Below, piece by piece: positions 36,213 to 48,047 of a DNA stretch of 64,000 bases. The notes under the pieces were generated by a model. It did no database searches, was not told the origin of the DNA, and saw only the letters and a list, made by a program, of their open reading frames with translations. Both the position numbers and the translations under genes were made by a program. The first letter of the stretch is position 1, and each line of letters begins with the position of its first letter. This DNA is from Byssochlamys sp. IMV 00236 (Eukaryota > Ascomycota > Eurotiomycetes > Eurotiales > Thermoascaceae): positions 527,946 to 591,945 of the forward strand of contig MSJH02000815.1 of assembly GCA_001931875.2 (NCBI GenBank). Reading direction: 5' to 3'.

Positions 36213-37958
36213 TCAGAGATTCAATATGACCGCACTAGAATACGGGACTTCGATCTCAACAATACCTCCCTTCTGAACTGGCACCGTCTCCCCTACAGTA
36301 ACATTATGCAGCCGGACAGGCTTTCCTTCATCCAGCTCATAATTATATGACCAACCATCCCATGTAATTCCCGTTACGGCATTACTTCCATTCGCGGACA
36401 GTCTCTGCACCGATAATGTACCATTCGTTGAAGGGATCTGGAAAGTATATTTGGCGGACGGTCTTTCGGCCGTTGGGTTCGCATCAGTGTAGTTATACTC
36501 CACCAGATTAACAACAGCGATGCGTTTCAATCTATCATCAACGTAGGCGGCATACGCAGCCTCGGTCTCTTTCTGAAGGGGCAGATTGACAATCTGCACG
36601 TCGTCGCCTCCACGGACCATTTCTGCCACAAAGACGTTTCCGTAATACGGAGCTTTTGTTCCAATGGTGGTCTTATTTGTCTGGATTGGTTGCCACGCGT
36701 TATAACGGTAATCGAGGCCCTGGTGCATGTGCGTTCGGCGAATACCCTGTGATGCACAGTATAAGTTGAAGTCAACGCCCCAAAGAGCAGCGCCGAAGGC
36801 ATTCGATAACCCCGGAGCGCCCTCGTTGTATAAAGAGTTTGTTTCCCCGAGAATATATGGAATGCCTGGAGTTAAATTCTCCGACGAAAGGATGCGAGAG
36901 ATATTGACATGTTGAGCCACGCTGTTGGCAGTAGAAGTGTGGTTCATCAGTGTGTGCTGCAAAGTCACTCCAGGTTGAGTAGCGCCGCCAATATAACTGC
37001 ACGTAGGTCAGTACTCGATGAGATACAGAACAGACCAACGCATACAGGGTCTCTTACTTATGTTCCGAATTGAGAGCAATGTCATGGTCAGTGTTGAGCC
37101 CTTCCCTCCAAGTCGTCACAGGATTTAAGCTGTTTGAAACCCCAGCAAAAGATGGCGCGATATACTGGTACTTTGAATCGTTCACCATATCCGGACAACT
37201 CTTCTCCAGGGCGCTCTTGATAAGTCTGGTCTTAGTCAACCATTCATCGACGTAGTCTTTCTCCGTCCAATTCGACGGTCTGACAGGCCCTTGGGCAGAG
37301 GTTTTGTACAGGTCTGGCTCATTGCCCAATTCCCAATAAGCCAACTTGCCGCCTTGCAAAGCTTTGCACGCCAAAGGCACGGTCGCGAGCAAGCTGTCTA
37401 TACCTTCGCTTCCGTTCTTGCCGAGATTAAAGCCATGGCTAAACTTCGTTCCTGGCCACGTGGAATAGGACTCAAAGTATGATGGTCCGATAGACAATAT
37501 TGTGGGATAATCGGTTGATTTGCTTGGGACGATAGTTCCATTCGTCGCGCTCTTCAATGATGGATCATAGAGTACATAGTCCCTATATTCCTCTGTTAGG
37601 AGAATAGCATTTTTTTTTTTCGGTCGGTCTCCAAACGTACTGAGTATTTCCTCCTACGCGAATAATCGGTTGTGCACCCTGGATATTCCCTATATTATCT
37701 AACAGGTTCTTGGAGAATATATTTGGCTGAGATTTATTGCCTGTAGTGCATCAGCACACCCGGTATTTATGAATAATCCAATTCAAATATACCTGCAAAA
37801 TCCGGGAAAAAAGCGAACTCGATCGAGAAGCCCACGAATGGTTGCAATACCGGAGGGCCTGCGTCTGCAGGAACTTTCTCACTGACAGCGACGGCATTGC
37901 TGGAGAGCGGCGTTGCAACAGCAACAGAGGCCGCAGCAAGAATAACTGGGACTAGCAT
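36213..37958 (-). CDS. Secreted GH79 family glycoside hydrolase (beta-glucuronidase-like)
   Basis: Glycoside hydrolase family 79 protein; fungal members act on glucuronic acid, for example on arabinogalactan glycans. Exons 37958-37793, 37740-37641, 37582-37058 and 36996-36213 join in frame to 524 aa. The start gives a clean signal peptide (MLVPVILAAASVAVATPLSS); a few in-frame codons further upstream lack an ATG. The retaining-enzyme glutamates are visible: acid/base in YWELGNEPDLY (about residue 177) and nucleophile in YILGETNSLYNEG (about 314). The C-terminal beta-sandwich ends in a hydrophobic VILNL. Many N-glycosylation sequons are present. It lies next to a GH16 gene on the same strand, suggesting co-use on plant or fungal wall polysaccharide; co-regulation is inference. 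Confidence 0.92.
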
Positions 37959-38519
37959 CGCGTGGAACAATTGAAACGAGGCGTGCTCGCATGAACACTG
38001 AACCAGCGGCCACGGCCATCATTTAAAGAGGGTCAGATGCCATTGTTGCTACAAACAGCCCAGCCATTACAGTATGGCCGGGTTAATACTTATGCCATTA
38101 GTCTAGATCCAGGAACATTGTTGTTGTCATTGGAGCAAGATCTTGGGAGTTGGAAGTATCGTGCGGGGCGTGGGATCAAAGTGCCTGCGTGGCTGAGGAG
38201 ATCTACAAGCGGAAATGACTGTTATTGCTGGAAAAATTACTGCCTCTAACGGCGCTATTTAATGTAATATGCATTAGGAAAAACTAGACAGAATCATCCA
38301 ATTCTTGTTGCAACATTGTATTCTGCCTATCACAATTTGAACAATGGGTTTGTGCTCACTGCTTGAGAATTTCAGATCTTCCGACTTTTCCATGGAACGA
38401 ATGTGTAGACAAGAAAGAAACTATGGCGAAAACCTAGGCCATGTGCAATAGGCGAGGATCGCTGAGTTAGCTGTTATCCTACCACTTGTCATATGACAGT
38501 AGAATTGAGAAGATATCAT
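37959..38519. other. Intergenic region between GH79 and GH16
   Basis: Holds the GH79 promoter and the GH16 3' UTR. No gene is seen. A TTTAAA-like element lies about 65 bp upstream of the GH79 start (near 38020-38027, minus strand). Confidence 0.45.
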
Positions 38520-39495
38520 CTAGATCTTGACGACGGAGAGATCCTTGATCGAGTATGTTGTGTCTAGAAAACAGCAGTGTTAATATTCCGAAACAATCAT
38601 CAAGATACGAGGGGCCTACTTGTTGTTGGACCCGGAGAGCCAGAAGACCCTTCCATTTGCAGGTCAATAATACTGTCGAGAGATCAGTAAACACAGGCAT
38701 CATAAAGTGTTGTCAGCAAGGTTCTACTTACAGCCACAACGGTTCGCCAATATAGTCAGAGCCATATTGAGTGGTCATGAGAGTACCGTCTAGGTAGAAC
38801 TTGACCGAGATGTTCGAGCCATCTTCGTCCCGAATCTCAGCCTTGACCGTGTGGAAGTTATCCGGCGAATCGTATTCCAAGTTCTCTGCTTCGACGGACG
38901 AGGAAGTCTGATCACTTGTGAGATATACAATCACCGCGAGAAAACTTCATCTCATAGCCAAGACTTACGTTGAATGTATTGAAAGAGATGTCGCCGTTTC
39001 CTAAGACAAAAGTTGTTTGCATTGATATCTGGAAAACATAGACATATCTTGCTGACCTTTCCACTCGGCAATATCAATCTCTGGAGGCCACGAATTTGCA
39101 CCAGTGACCCAGAATGCTGGCCAAGTCCCTTTTTCTGTCGGAGCTTGAAACGACCCTTGAATGTCGTAACCAGATCCAGACTCAACAGTGAGTTTATTCA
39201 GAGCATACACTGTTCCAGAAAGGTAGTCGATATCAATGCCGCCGCTGGTGGCTGGCTGACCACTTGTAGGTACAGCAGTTAACGTAAGGGTACCTGCAGT
39301 CTTAATCGTAATATAATCATGGTCAGACGAGTTTCCAACCATTCTTGCGGCACCATTATGATCGGAACCCCACGGGTACAGATATCCAAAGTAGGTTTCC
39401 AGCTCAGAGTACGAATTGAAGCATGAAGTGGGTATAACCGTTGTTGAAGCATAGGCCAAAGTGGCCAACGAGAATATGGCTGACAGGTGAGGCAT
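38520..39495 (-). CDS. Secreted GH16 family glucanase-like protein
   Basis: Glycoside hydrolase family 16 enzyme, expected to cut or transfer beta-glucan linkages outside the cell. Five exons, 39495-39057, 39000-38969 (32 nt), 38907-38732, 38672-38620 and 38563-38520, join in frame to 247 aa. A signal peptide starts MPHLSAIFSLATLAYAS. The GH16 catalytic motif is PPEIDIAEWKG at about 137-142, with both glutamates and the central Asp intact. The C-terminal strand set includes FYLDGTLM, then IIDLQMEGSSGSPGP, which matches the family. The length is compact, with no extra carbohydrate-binding module or GPI signal. The frame through five small exons supports the model. Confidence 0.9.
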
Positions 39496-39615
39496 TTCTG
39501 TTGAATTTGAAGAAGCCAAGAGTTCTGCAAATCTGAATATAAAAGTGGTCTCCTCACGAAATTACTTGCTAGTCCGGACGAAGCCGAATACAATCGAAGG
39601 GAGACAGACGCGGCT

Positions 39616-39621
39616 TTTATA
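39616..39621 (-). promoter_or_regulatory. Probable TATA box of the GH16 gene
   Basis: TATAAA on the minus strand (within CATATAAAAGC) lies about 120 bp upstream of the GH16 start codon. Function is inferred from position. Confidence 0.5.
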
Positions 39622-40240
39622 TGTTGAGGCCTCATACGTATAGAAAAAAAGAAATAACTGAATAGAGAACCACATCCGGTCAGCGATAACATCCCCTGTT
39701 TTATTTTCCATATACTACCAGAATCATAGGTCCCGCGATGAAGCTAGGTCCATTGGTGGAAAATGTAAACTGTTGCGTTATAATTTGTTTGTTTCATGTT
39801 TTTTTAGTTCCCTGCTCATACCACGAGAGCCGATCGAGAACCCTGAGCAAAGCGATCAGCTCACTTAACCTTGACGCTGCAAGTCGTTCGATTTAGCAAC
39901 TTTCAGTTTAGGTGCCAAGAAAAACCAGTTGCCAACCAGAAATGATCTCGGTATATTTCTTGCCGCATCTCCAGGTTCATGGATACGTCGCGCTAATTGT
40001 GCCTTTACTCTCAACATAGCGTTGTAACCATTTAAATTGGTTATGCGAAGATCTTTCCATGATCACTGCATCCTTGTATATGAGGGCAATTCAACAAAGT
40101 TTTTGTTCCTGCTTTACATAGTATCCATAGAGCGAATCTGAAATCATATCAGCATAAGAGGGGAGCTTTCCGGTGGTGGATATCCCAGAAACAGCCCAGA
40201 ATATGCCTTCCGTGCCTCAGAATGCAACTCGAGGACAAAT

Positions 40241-40288
40241 ATTCTTCAGAAGTGCAATTCTTCAGAAGTGCAATTCTTCAGAAGTGCA
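40241..40288. repeat. Three perfect tandem copies of a 16-bp unit
   Basis: The unit ATTCTTCAGAAGTGCA occurs three times head to tail without mismatch (40241-40256, 40257-40272, 40273-40288). It lies in non-coding DNA about 1.2 kb upstream of the bZIP-DUF3425 gene and 0.75 kb upstream of the GH16 gene. Confidence 0.97.
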
Positions 40289-41466
40289 GAGACGTCGTCA
40301 CACCTGAAGGGAGTATTGCTGAATGTCGACGGATGCTAGTTGGGTTCGCTGGATTCGTTCCAGGGAATCAGGAGAATCCGAGACCAAAAATCGAGTCCTC
40401 AGCGATTCTCTGTCTGCCTTTCAAAGTTTGCGGCATTTTCAGTTCTGGATGCGTGGTATGCATCTTCGTTTCCTACATTTTGGCACCAAATTTGGCTACG
40501 TGCATCCTCTGGGGATATTGAGTCCCCATAATTAACAAGCGACCTTTCGCTGCTTTGATATCGAACAAGCCATTTCAATAGTTCATTATTGAGGCGTAAG
40601 TTCTAGCAACGTAAAAGTCAGCGGTCCAACAATAAGAATCATGGATGACACGTCACGTCGAAGCTGGGAGGGGGCATACTCTTCAAAGATTAACTTTATT
40701 AACGACTACCTGCTTAGAACCGAGAACAGCAGTGCTTCTTCGCCACAGTTCATACAAGATATGGTGTGAGTCGGTTGAAACCAGAAGTATTCCATGTTCC
40801 GTAATAAACGAGCCTTTTGCTTCATGCGAGATTCTCCTCATACGTGTAGAATTGGAGAAGGCATCTGCGACAAGTGTCCGATGAGCTTCCTATACTGAGA
40901 AGCCATAAGCGTTCTTTCTAAGAACTTGCACTAAGACATACTTCAATAGATTGCTGCATATACCTGCAGCCACATTCAATATCATAAATGGAACGCGCCA
41001 TTAGGTCCGAATTTATGACCTCTATCAGGCACATCCAGGCCGCGAGCTAACCATGAGCTTAAGTTGATGGTTATCGAGAGATCACACATACCCACCTCTG
41101 GTTTTCGCCTTGTCCAATTGAAACCAACAAACAGAATGTAGTTTCTGTTATATGAGACACTCAACTCGAGCAAATGGGAGAAAAGACAAAGAGGTCGTCC
41201 GAGGGTGGCGCACTGATCAGTATAGCAGTGGAACGTCGCACATCATGAACTCAAAGACCGTACTTTACACATGTGACACGTACAGTACAATAATAGCAGT
41301 ATACAATTTCTGAATTACTTCACTCTAGGAAAAGATAAGACTGTTTATTCAGGTATAGAGCGAACTCTCTCTGACACTTGGAGATTAAATGCCTTCCACG
41401 GTCTGCACATTGCGATTACCTTCCTCCGTCCAGTGCATCTTTGCTATCGGTGGACAGCAGCGAATA

Positions 41467-43049
41467 ATGGCAGGCAGCGAGACAGGTTCTAAGAAGGAAA
41501 TCAAGGGCAAGCGCGAAGAGAAGGAAAAGCCAAAATCGAAGCCTATATCCGAGAAAAGGAGACTTCAGAACAGACAATCTCAAAAGACATTCCGTAAGTC
41601 TCAGGACCCAAAAGCATAGAGGACGCAACTGACGTTGTTTCTAGGAGAGAAACATAGACGCCAGAAGCAACTACTTAAGAGGGTCGAAGGCTCACGGAAC
41701 CTCAGACCACTTGCGGTCTCGCCAATCTCGCCATCATCCTGGAGCCATTCATCTTCATCAATGCAGTCGAGCGAGGTGGCTGATACAGCCATCACGCCGT
41801 TGTCAACTACCTATGGCGAAAACAACGGGATGTTTGTTTCCCCGGGAAACCTATACCACAAAGCCAACCACTCTCTCGATGACCTATGCTATCTATCGCC
41901 ATATGAAGAGCAACCCATGCATGTTTCTCCTCATTATCTGACTCCAAGACCGAGTCTGCACAATATCCCCAGTCCAGACTGTTGGAACTTGTCATCGTGG
42001 GCTGATCCTGCTAAGCCAGGTGAATTGAGCGAGCATCAGAGTATGATCCCTCGACACGTGTTCAAGATAGTTATTCTATATCTAACTGTCGTTCATCAGA
42101 TGTGCCAATCTTAGAGGATCATCATAATGGGGAATCTAGAGAGATTCTTTCTCAATTACTCATGCAGGTGGACGACAAACTCGACCAGGATGTCGTCGAG
42201 CAGATTATACGAAGACAGCTGAATGTTTACGACGTACTTACCGCCGGTTTGAGTCTCTTGCCACCAGAGACTCCGGTGGGAGAATCAAGAGATCAGAGCA
42301 GATCGCCTTGGGGTGACGAGACTGGCGACTGCTCTCTTCAACAGTCCCACTTGAGGAGACGGAACGTCCCCTCGTGTCCAACAGAGACACACTTATGCTT
42401 TCCCACGGCACAGCTAGCTGGCATGCAGAATAGACTCAGCCTCATCTGCATGTCCTTTTGTGAAGCGTCCAAAATAAATGCGACCATGTTGGATATGGCT
42501 AGGGCATCTATGGGCCCGGGATGGAACGCAATCGAGCCATTCTCGGCATCTACACCAAGAAATCAATCAACCGGTGGAATACTGTCGCCATTCTTCGAAC
42601 CAGGGATAAGCGAAGAAGCCGCGGTGAAGATGTGCAGCGTGAGCTTTGCAAACATGAAACCGTTTCTACGCCCTGTACCCGCGCAGCTTCTGAAAAGTCA
42701 CTATTCCTATATCGACACGATTCCATTCCCGAGCTTCCGAGAACGAGCTATCAGTATGATCTGTACGAATCCTCCGATGATCGACGAGAAGGAGCTTTTC
42801 CATGATCTCCTGCATGATGGACTCGTATGCTGGGCACTAGATCCCACAAAACCAAGCTCTTTTGAAACAGGCAGTGCCCCATGGGATCTTCGCAGCTGGG
42901 AGGCTCGACCGTGGTTTTTGAACAAATGGTGGATACTAGTTGGTGGGACCCAAAGCGAAATCTATAGACAAACTGTGTGGTGGCGTGAAATGCGTGGTGA
43001 AACAACCGTGGATCTGTTGCCCGGTGTTGACACGGACTTATTGCATTAA
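41467..43049 (+). CDS. bZIP transcription factor with DUF3425 domain
   Basis: Fungal regulator combining a short basic region-zipper with a C-terminal DUF3425 domain. Exons 41467-41593, 41645-42040 and 42100-43049 join in frame to 490 aa. The basic region is EKRRLQNRQSQKTFREKHRR at about 29-48, fitting the N-x2-S-Q-x2-x-R bZIP signature; the zipper after it is short. The middle is Ser/Pro-rich. The DUF3425 part (about 290-480) contains HYSYIDTIPFPSFRERAISM and WDLRSWEARPWFLNKWWILV. Such factors often regulate stress responses or secondary metabolism, but no biosynthetic genes adjoin it. The first intron falls inside the basic region, as is common in this family. Confidence 0.9.
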
Positions 43050-43737
43050 CGCATCGGAGTTCTGGTTATACATGTACTATATGGGAGGAATACTTGTGTC
43101 TGTATTTATAGTTTTCATTTCATCTTGGTTCATCTTTGGCGTGTCCGTTTGAAGAGATAGGTAGTCCCAGAAGCGGTGAAGCAAACTTGTAATACTCCAT
43201 ATCATGTAAGAACTTGATGGCGATGGCGCTTCCTATAGACTTGGATAGTAATCAGAAAGGAAGAAATAAGGTATCTGCCATTGTTGGGTGCTAGACAGGG
43301 GGTCGGATCACACATACCACAGCAAAGGTACTTGTGGCACGGGAAAGCAATCCATATTTAGAAGGCAGCAAAAAAACCTAGAATCGTCCGCAGAGTCAGG
43401 ATAAGCAGTGAAACACTAGGATCATATTTATCTCTCTCACAAAGACTAGATTTCTTTATTCCTATCCCCATGTTTGCCGTATCCTTCGTCCGGCCCTTTG
43501 ATTGGTCGTTCGTTTTCTTTGTTCGAAATAATCGAGATACTTTGCGTCGGACAGGCAAAAACAAAACGAAAATGAAGGCAAAAGGGGGATTTTCATTGCT
43601 TTCAATCCTTTAGTATTAAATGCCGCTGCACTCCACAGTACTAGATCCCATCATCCATAATTCGAATCGCGCACTTGCCATACTCGATATCGCAGCCGTC
43701 ACAGATCCTAGGCCACAACTATATATATCCATCCACC
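43050..43737. other. Intergenic region upstream of the small secreted peptide
   Basis: Contains the 3' UTR of the bZIP gene and the promoter of the peptide gene. A TATATATA run lies immediately before the peptide start (about 43721-43728), too close to be a normal TATA box. No further gene is seen. Confidence 0.5.
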
Positions 43738-44045
43738 ATGAAAATCTTCAACTTCGTCCTCTCATTCATGTTCCTCGGAGCTGCTACCGCAGCGGTCGCT
43801 TCAAACTCGAGCAGTCAGAACGGCGACGAAGTTCTACGCAGTAATTGCGGCCAGCTCTGCACGAGCAATCAGGACTGTCGCGATGGAAAATGCCCCGTAT
43901 GCTCTAGTAAAGATAATGTCTGCAGTGAGTATCCGGTCTATTTTTTTGATTTATTTCTTCCGGTCGAGAAGAATTGTGTTTCTTTAGTTTTTCTATCTTC
44001 ACTTTTTGATTGAAAAGAATGCTAATCTGTGAAGGCACCAAATGA
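43738..44045 (+). CDS. Small secreted six-cysteine peptide
   Basis: Predicted 65-aa precursor with exons 43738-43924 and 44035-44045. A signal peptide starts MKIFNFVLSFMFLGAATAAV and is followed by a polar Ser/Asn segment. The mature region (about 40-63) has six cysteines in the spacing C-x3-C-x5-C-x4-C-x2-C-x6-C, from NCGQLCTSNQDC onward. The second exon adds only three residues (ending Ser-Thr-Lys) before the stop. The spacing is knottin-like and resembles short cysteine-rich secreted proteins in other filamentous fungi; the family and function are unknown. Possible roles such as an effector-like or antimicrobial peptide are speculation. Without splicing the frame would run on into intron sequence. 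Confidence 0.72.
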
Positions 44046-47000
44046 TTCAGGGCCGTATGATGCATAGTTTTCCAGAGACTGTGGGAATTATCGAGATGAG
44101 ATTGATGACTCGGGGAAGCTCAAAATTATATCGAAGAGGCTTCTTCTGTCAGATTGCAGCGGAGAAGGACAGGAGGAAAAGCGGAGTGCGAAAGGGCTAT
44201 TATTACTTGGTTCACATCTTCGGAATGTTATTCGTCTTTATGTGGAAGAATCTGTCAGAGACTATCTACCCTCCAAATCAAGCTGAGGATATTTGCTGAA
44301 TGGAAAGATATGACTCTCTTTGATTATGAAAGCAAATAAGTCACTGAACTCTCCACTTTCACATCGATGCAGCAGTACCCGGCAGATGTAGGTATTTGAC
44401 GCAGTGGAGACGACAAGAAGTACTGTTCTTTGTTCAAATTTCGAAGATGGCGCAGTTGCAGATATGAATTTGTAGCATCGGTCAATGGATATTACGTAGT
44501 TTGTTGATCGAGAGGTAGATGCTCTCTGGTTGTGTATCAATTGGACAAACATGCATGCTAGTACCGCATGAAGTTAGACTACAAGGGAATCAGTGGCAGA
44601 AAGCAAGATTGAAAAGGAAAAAGGTCAGATCCTTTAGCACTCTACAGTGTAAATAGAATCTGAAGTGAGTGGCATTTGTTTAGAGAGATATACAGCTTCT
44701 TAATACTCTTTGTCGGGTGTTCTACGCCAGGTTTAAAGAAATGAAACCTACATCCACGCTCATCTGGAACCGTTGTCCCTTTTTGTAATGCGGTGTAGTT
44801 AAACAATATATAAACGGGCAGTAGGAGAATTATCTATACTCCCTCGAGGGCACCACTGGAATTACACCCATTAGCATGTCAAGATATCACAAGAGATAGA
44901 AGTGAGCGAGAACTGTGTGAGGGTACACCCAAGTGGTGGCAACCTAATGCCACTCAGCGGCAAAAAGCAAAAAGACCATTGCGGCACACTGCAGCCTATA
45001 ATCAAGAGGACATGTAAGTCTGAAACTAAAGGACTTGCTAAAGCTTGGAAGAAAATAGCGCATCCACTGCATTATGCAGATTTCCACGTCAGACAGTCAA
45101 TCACATGGGACCAACAGTCCCAGGTAGTGAATATCCGCCTTATCTCAAGGCATAAGAGTGGCAATGGTCAGAAGCATGACCGATTTGCGGTTGATCGGTC
45201 TAACAGAGGTGGTCAGAGTCGACAAGGAGGAATGCTGCCTAGTATCGAACAGACCTCAGCTGATCACAATGATGACAATGAGATAGGCAAACGTTACCTT
45301 GTCGTCCATGAAGGAAAGTCAAATGGCAAGAGGTACGAAAGCTCCTCCTAGAAAAAGAGACAGATCGTCAGAAAGGAAGAGAGAGGATCGATAGTAGTCC
45401 CTGCGGATAGCGGGAAAAACAGACTGGTACACGAGGCTGACTAGGAGGCTGAAGAGGGATTGTCATGCGGCGCTTCCTTGTGGCGGCCCCAACCAACGGC
45501 CATGGGAAGTGTACTGAAAATGGGAGCGATCCGAAATCTGGTCGAGGTGACCTGAGGCTGAGGCATGAGCAAGCCACATACCTGGTTAGGCCAAGCAATA
45601 TGATCCTACCATAAGCGTGGACATGTGGCGGCTGATGGATCGGGGTCTTGTGACAATATTTGTGGAAATGCGCATCTCCTCAATGAGCAATTGACCACGA
45701 ATACTGCGAGCGAAATTGTACAATGGGCGGCTTTCTATGAAAGCACAGCAGGAGATATTATTGGAGATATTCCTGTACATCTGAAAGATAAGAAAGTCAG
45801 TAACTGCCAGTGAAGGGACACGTTTTCGCAGACCACAACTATATCGGCGGTATCTCAGGAGCCGCGTAGGACCAGTGTCTAGAGCAGCAATCCCATTAAG
45901 AATAGCTCATTGATGCGGCTTTGACTGAAGTCAATCTTCCCGTGCATGCAGGAAGATGTTTCGCACCATATTGCTGGGATTGAAATGGTTTGCCGTGGTC
46001 GTGTTGAGACTCTGAGAGTAAGCGCTAGGGTATTAGAAATCGCAACGGGCCTTTCCCGAATTCCCATGATTGTTAGAAGATGATGTCGCAGGAGACCATA
46101 GCGTCGCTATGTTTAGTTCTCGAAGATCATGGAGAACCGCTGGGGCGTAGACATGAAACGTTCCACTGCCACAATTGGTAGGCCAAAGGGGGCCGTCTTG
46201 CAAATTGCGAGCTTCAGCAGTAAACCGAGTGCGCGTCAAAGAGATATGGACAGCGCGAACACTTATTTTTCGGAGATTTTTTTTGACATGCAGTCTCTTG
46301 TAAGCACTTTATGATGGGTATGCATTTCGTGCAAAGCAGAGCCTGTCCGCAAACATCCTAGAGTATGCAGATTTCATGTATGTAGTGGCCTCTTTTCTGC
46401 ATGCTAAGCAATGACTTCATGCCAGGGACGGGATCTGGGATGATTGACTCTTCTCCGCGCGCCTGTGATATCGGCCAGTTCGAGCTAAAGTCCCTGGGCT
46501 GAGGCTGAGTTCGTATTGTTGAAGTGGATTGGCGCCTGGAAAGGCCCCATCTTCCTTAGGCAACACCACACGGGATCATGGAAGGCGGGTGGAAATCGAT
46601 CGCCTGAAACGGGGAGATTAGATTCTGTAGGGAGTAGATATCGGCGATATTCTTAGAAAATCGATATTTTTGTAATAGTGGTTGCGGGAGAGATCGCGGG
46701 CCAGAGAAGAGATCTAATGACAGGGATTGAATCGTTTGAAGTGCTGTCTCATCAGTCGCCGGCGGCCCGAGGCCAGCGGCAGGGGAACGAATGCGAAGTA
46801 GCGATGTTGAAGCATCTTGCAGAGCATGCAACAGGGGCGTCATCGACTCAAACTGCATTCACGGATCGAAAGGTCTTCACGGTCGACAGCAGCACTGGTT
46901 CTCGATCACTGCGGGGAAAGCAAGCTCTGGAGCGGATAATTCCACCGACATCGTGTGCGTGCGGCTAGCGAAGGGATCCTGGTGTCTGCTGGATGAGTCG

Positions 47001-48047
47001 ATCTCCTGGACGGTCTGCTTGTCTCTGAGCGAGTCATCACCAGCTGGCTGGCTTCATGAGGGTCTCCGCTATGTAGTCACTCTCTGGCGTCATGGCCAGA
47101 CAGTCGAATGATGGCATGGCTGTGAAGATACGGTCGAGTCCGCAATAGAACGGTCGGCGTATGCACCGCCAGAAGCACGGTTGGAATCGCGCAGGATGCT
47201 CATGCTTGACCGTTCTTTGAGCGTGCAGACAAATCAGAGGACGTGCAAAGGGCCGTTGTTGGTGCAGAGCTGGAGCAAAGAGTGTCGGAGAAAAGCACGC
47301 TTGACCGCTCCAGCCTCAAGCTAAGCAGTTCATGGAGGCCGCCAGAACGAACAGCCACCACGATCAATGCCATCTGTCTGTTGCTGGTCCACTCAGCGAG
47401 CTTTGTCGCTTACTTGGAGCCACCAAGACGGCCCACGAGTCAATAAGGGACCCTGATCCTGTTCGTCTGCTCTAGTGCGGATGGAGACGCCAGTCGCTGC
47501 TGGTCCGCAGAGGATTCCTCGTTGCCTGGTATCTTCCCACTGGCCGGTTGTGCTTCTATATATGAATGCCGCGTCTCGTATGGCCAATGTCTGGGGTTTA
47601 AGAAGAGCGACCCTCCCTGCCTGCACCAGGACCTTCTATACAATACATCCCAGTCTTTCTTTCACTGGATTTTCTTCTATAAAACCAGTGGTCTCCATCA
47701 TTGTTTCGCTGCTCATCCTCGTGACTTGGTCCTGAGTCAAGTACATACATCAATCAGTCATCAATACCAGTTTCCGACCATAAATAGTTGGACGCTGCCC
47801 CCGGCTACTATTCTTTCCTGAGGACACACAGGCTTCTTGCTGCGCTCTTCAACACCTTTTGACAGACCATCTGCTGTCTATACTCGCACAGAAGCAACCC
47901 CCTTCAGACAAAGTGTCTCCCATTCAGTACACCCACATACGCTACTACTATCCAGCTTCTCGCCAACCAGGCCAGAAGAAGACAGCCCACGAGGGTGCTC
48001 AACAACCGGGCACTGCGCCGTCTAGAGTTCACTACTATTCGTCCACA
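44046..48047. other. 4 kb region without a supported gene
   Basis: Long gap between the small peptide gene and the Cys/His-motif orphan. The part at about 46,500-47,450 looks richer in G+C than its flanks and carries overlapping short frames on the minus strand, including 46858-46556, which could be remnants of a decayed gene. A plus-strand frame at 44902-45351 starts with GTG and is not recognised. A TATA element at 47678-47684 probably serves the downstream gene. Confidence 0.45.
47678..47684 (+). promoter_or_regulatory. Possible TATA box of the 48.0 kb orphan gene
   Basis: TATAAAA lies 364 bp upstream of the chosen start at 48048. If used, it implies a 5' leader of roughly 330 nt. This is positional inference only. 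Confidence 0.35.

Larger units (their letters stand above)
39496..41466. other. 2.0 kb intergenic region with a tandem repeat
   Basis: Divergent region between GH16 (-) and the bZIP-DUF3425 gene (+). It contains a GH16 TATA element (39616-39621) and a perfect three-copy 16-bp tandem repeat (40241-40288). Open frames here are unrecognised. Confidence 0.5.

Noticed and set aside
44902..45351. 149-codon plus-strand frame
   Set aside because: It starts with GTG, has no recognised domain and lies in a gene-poor gap.
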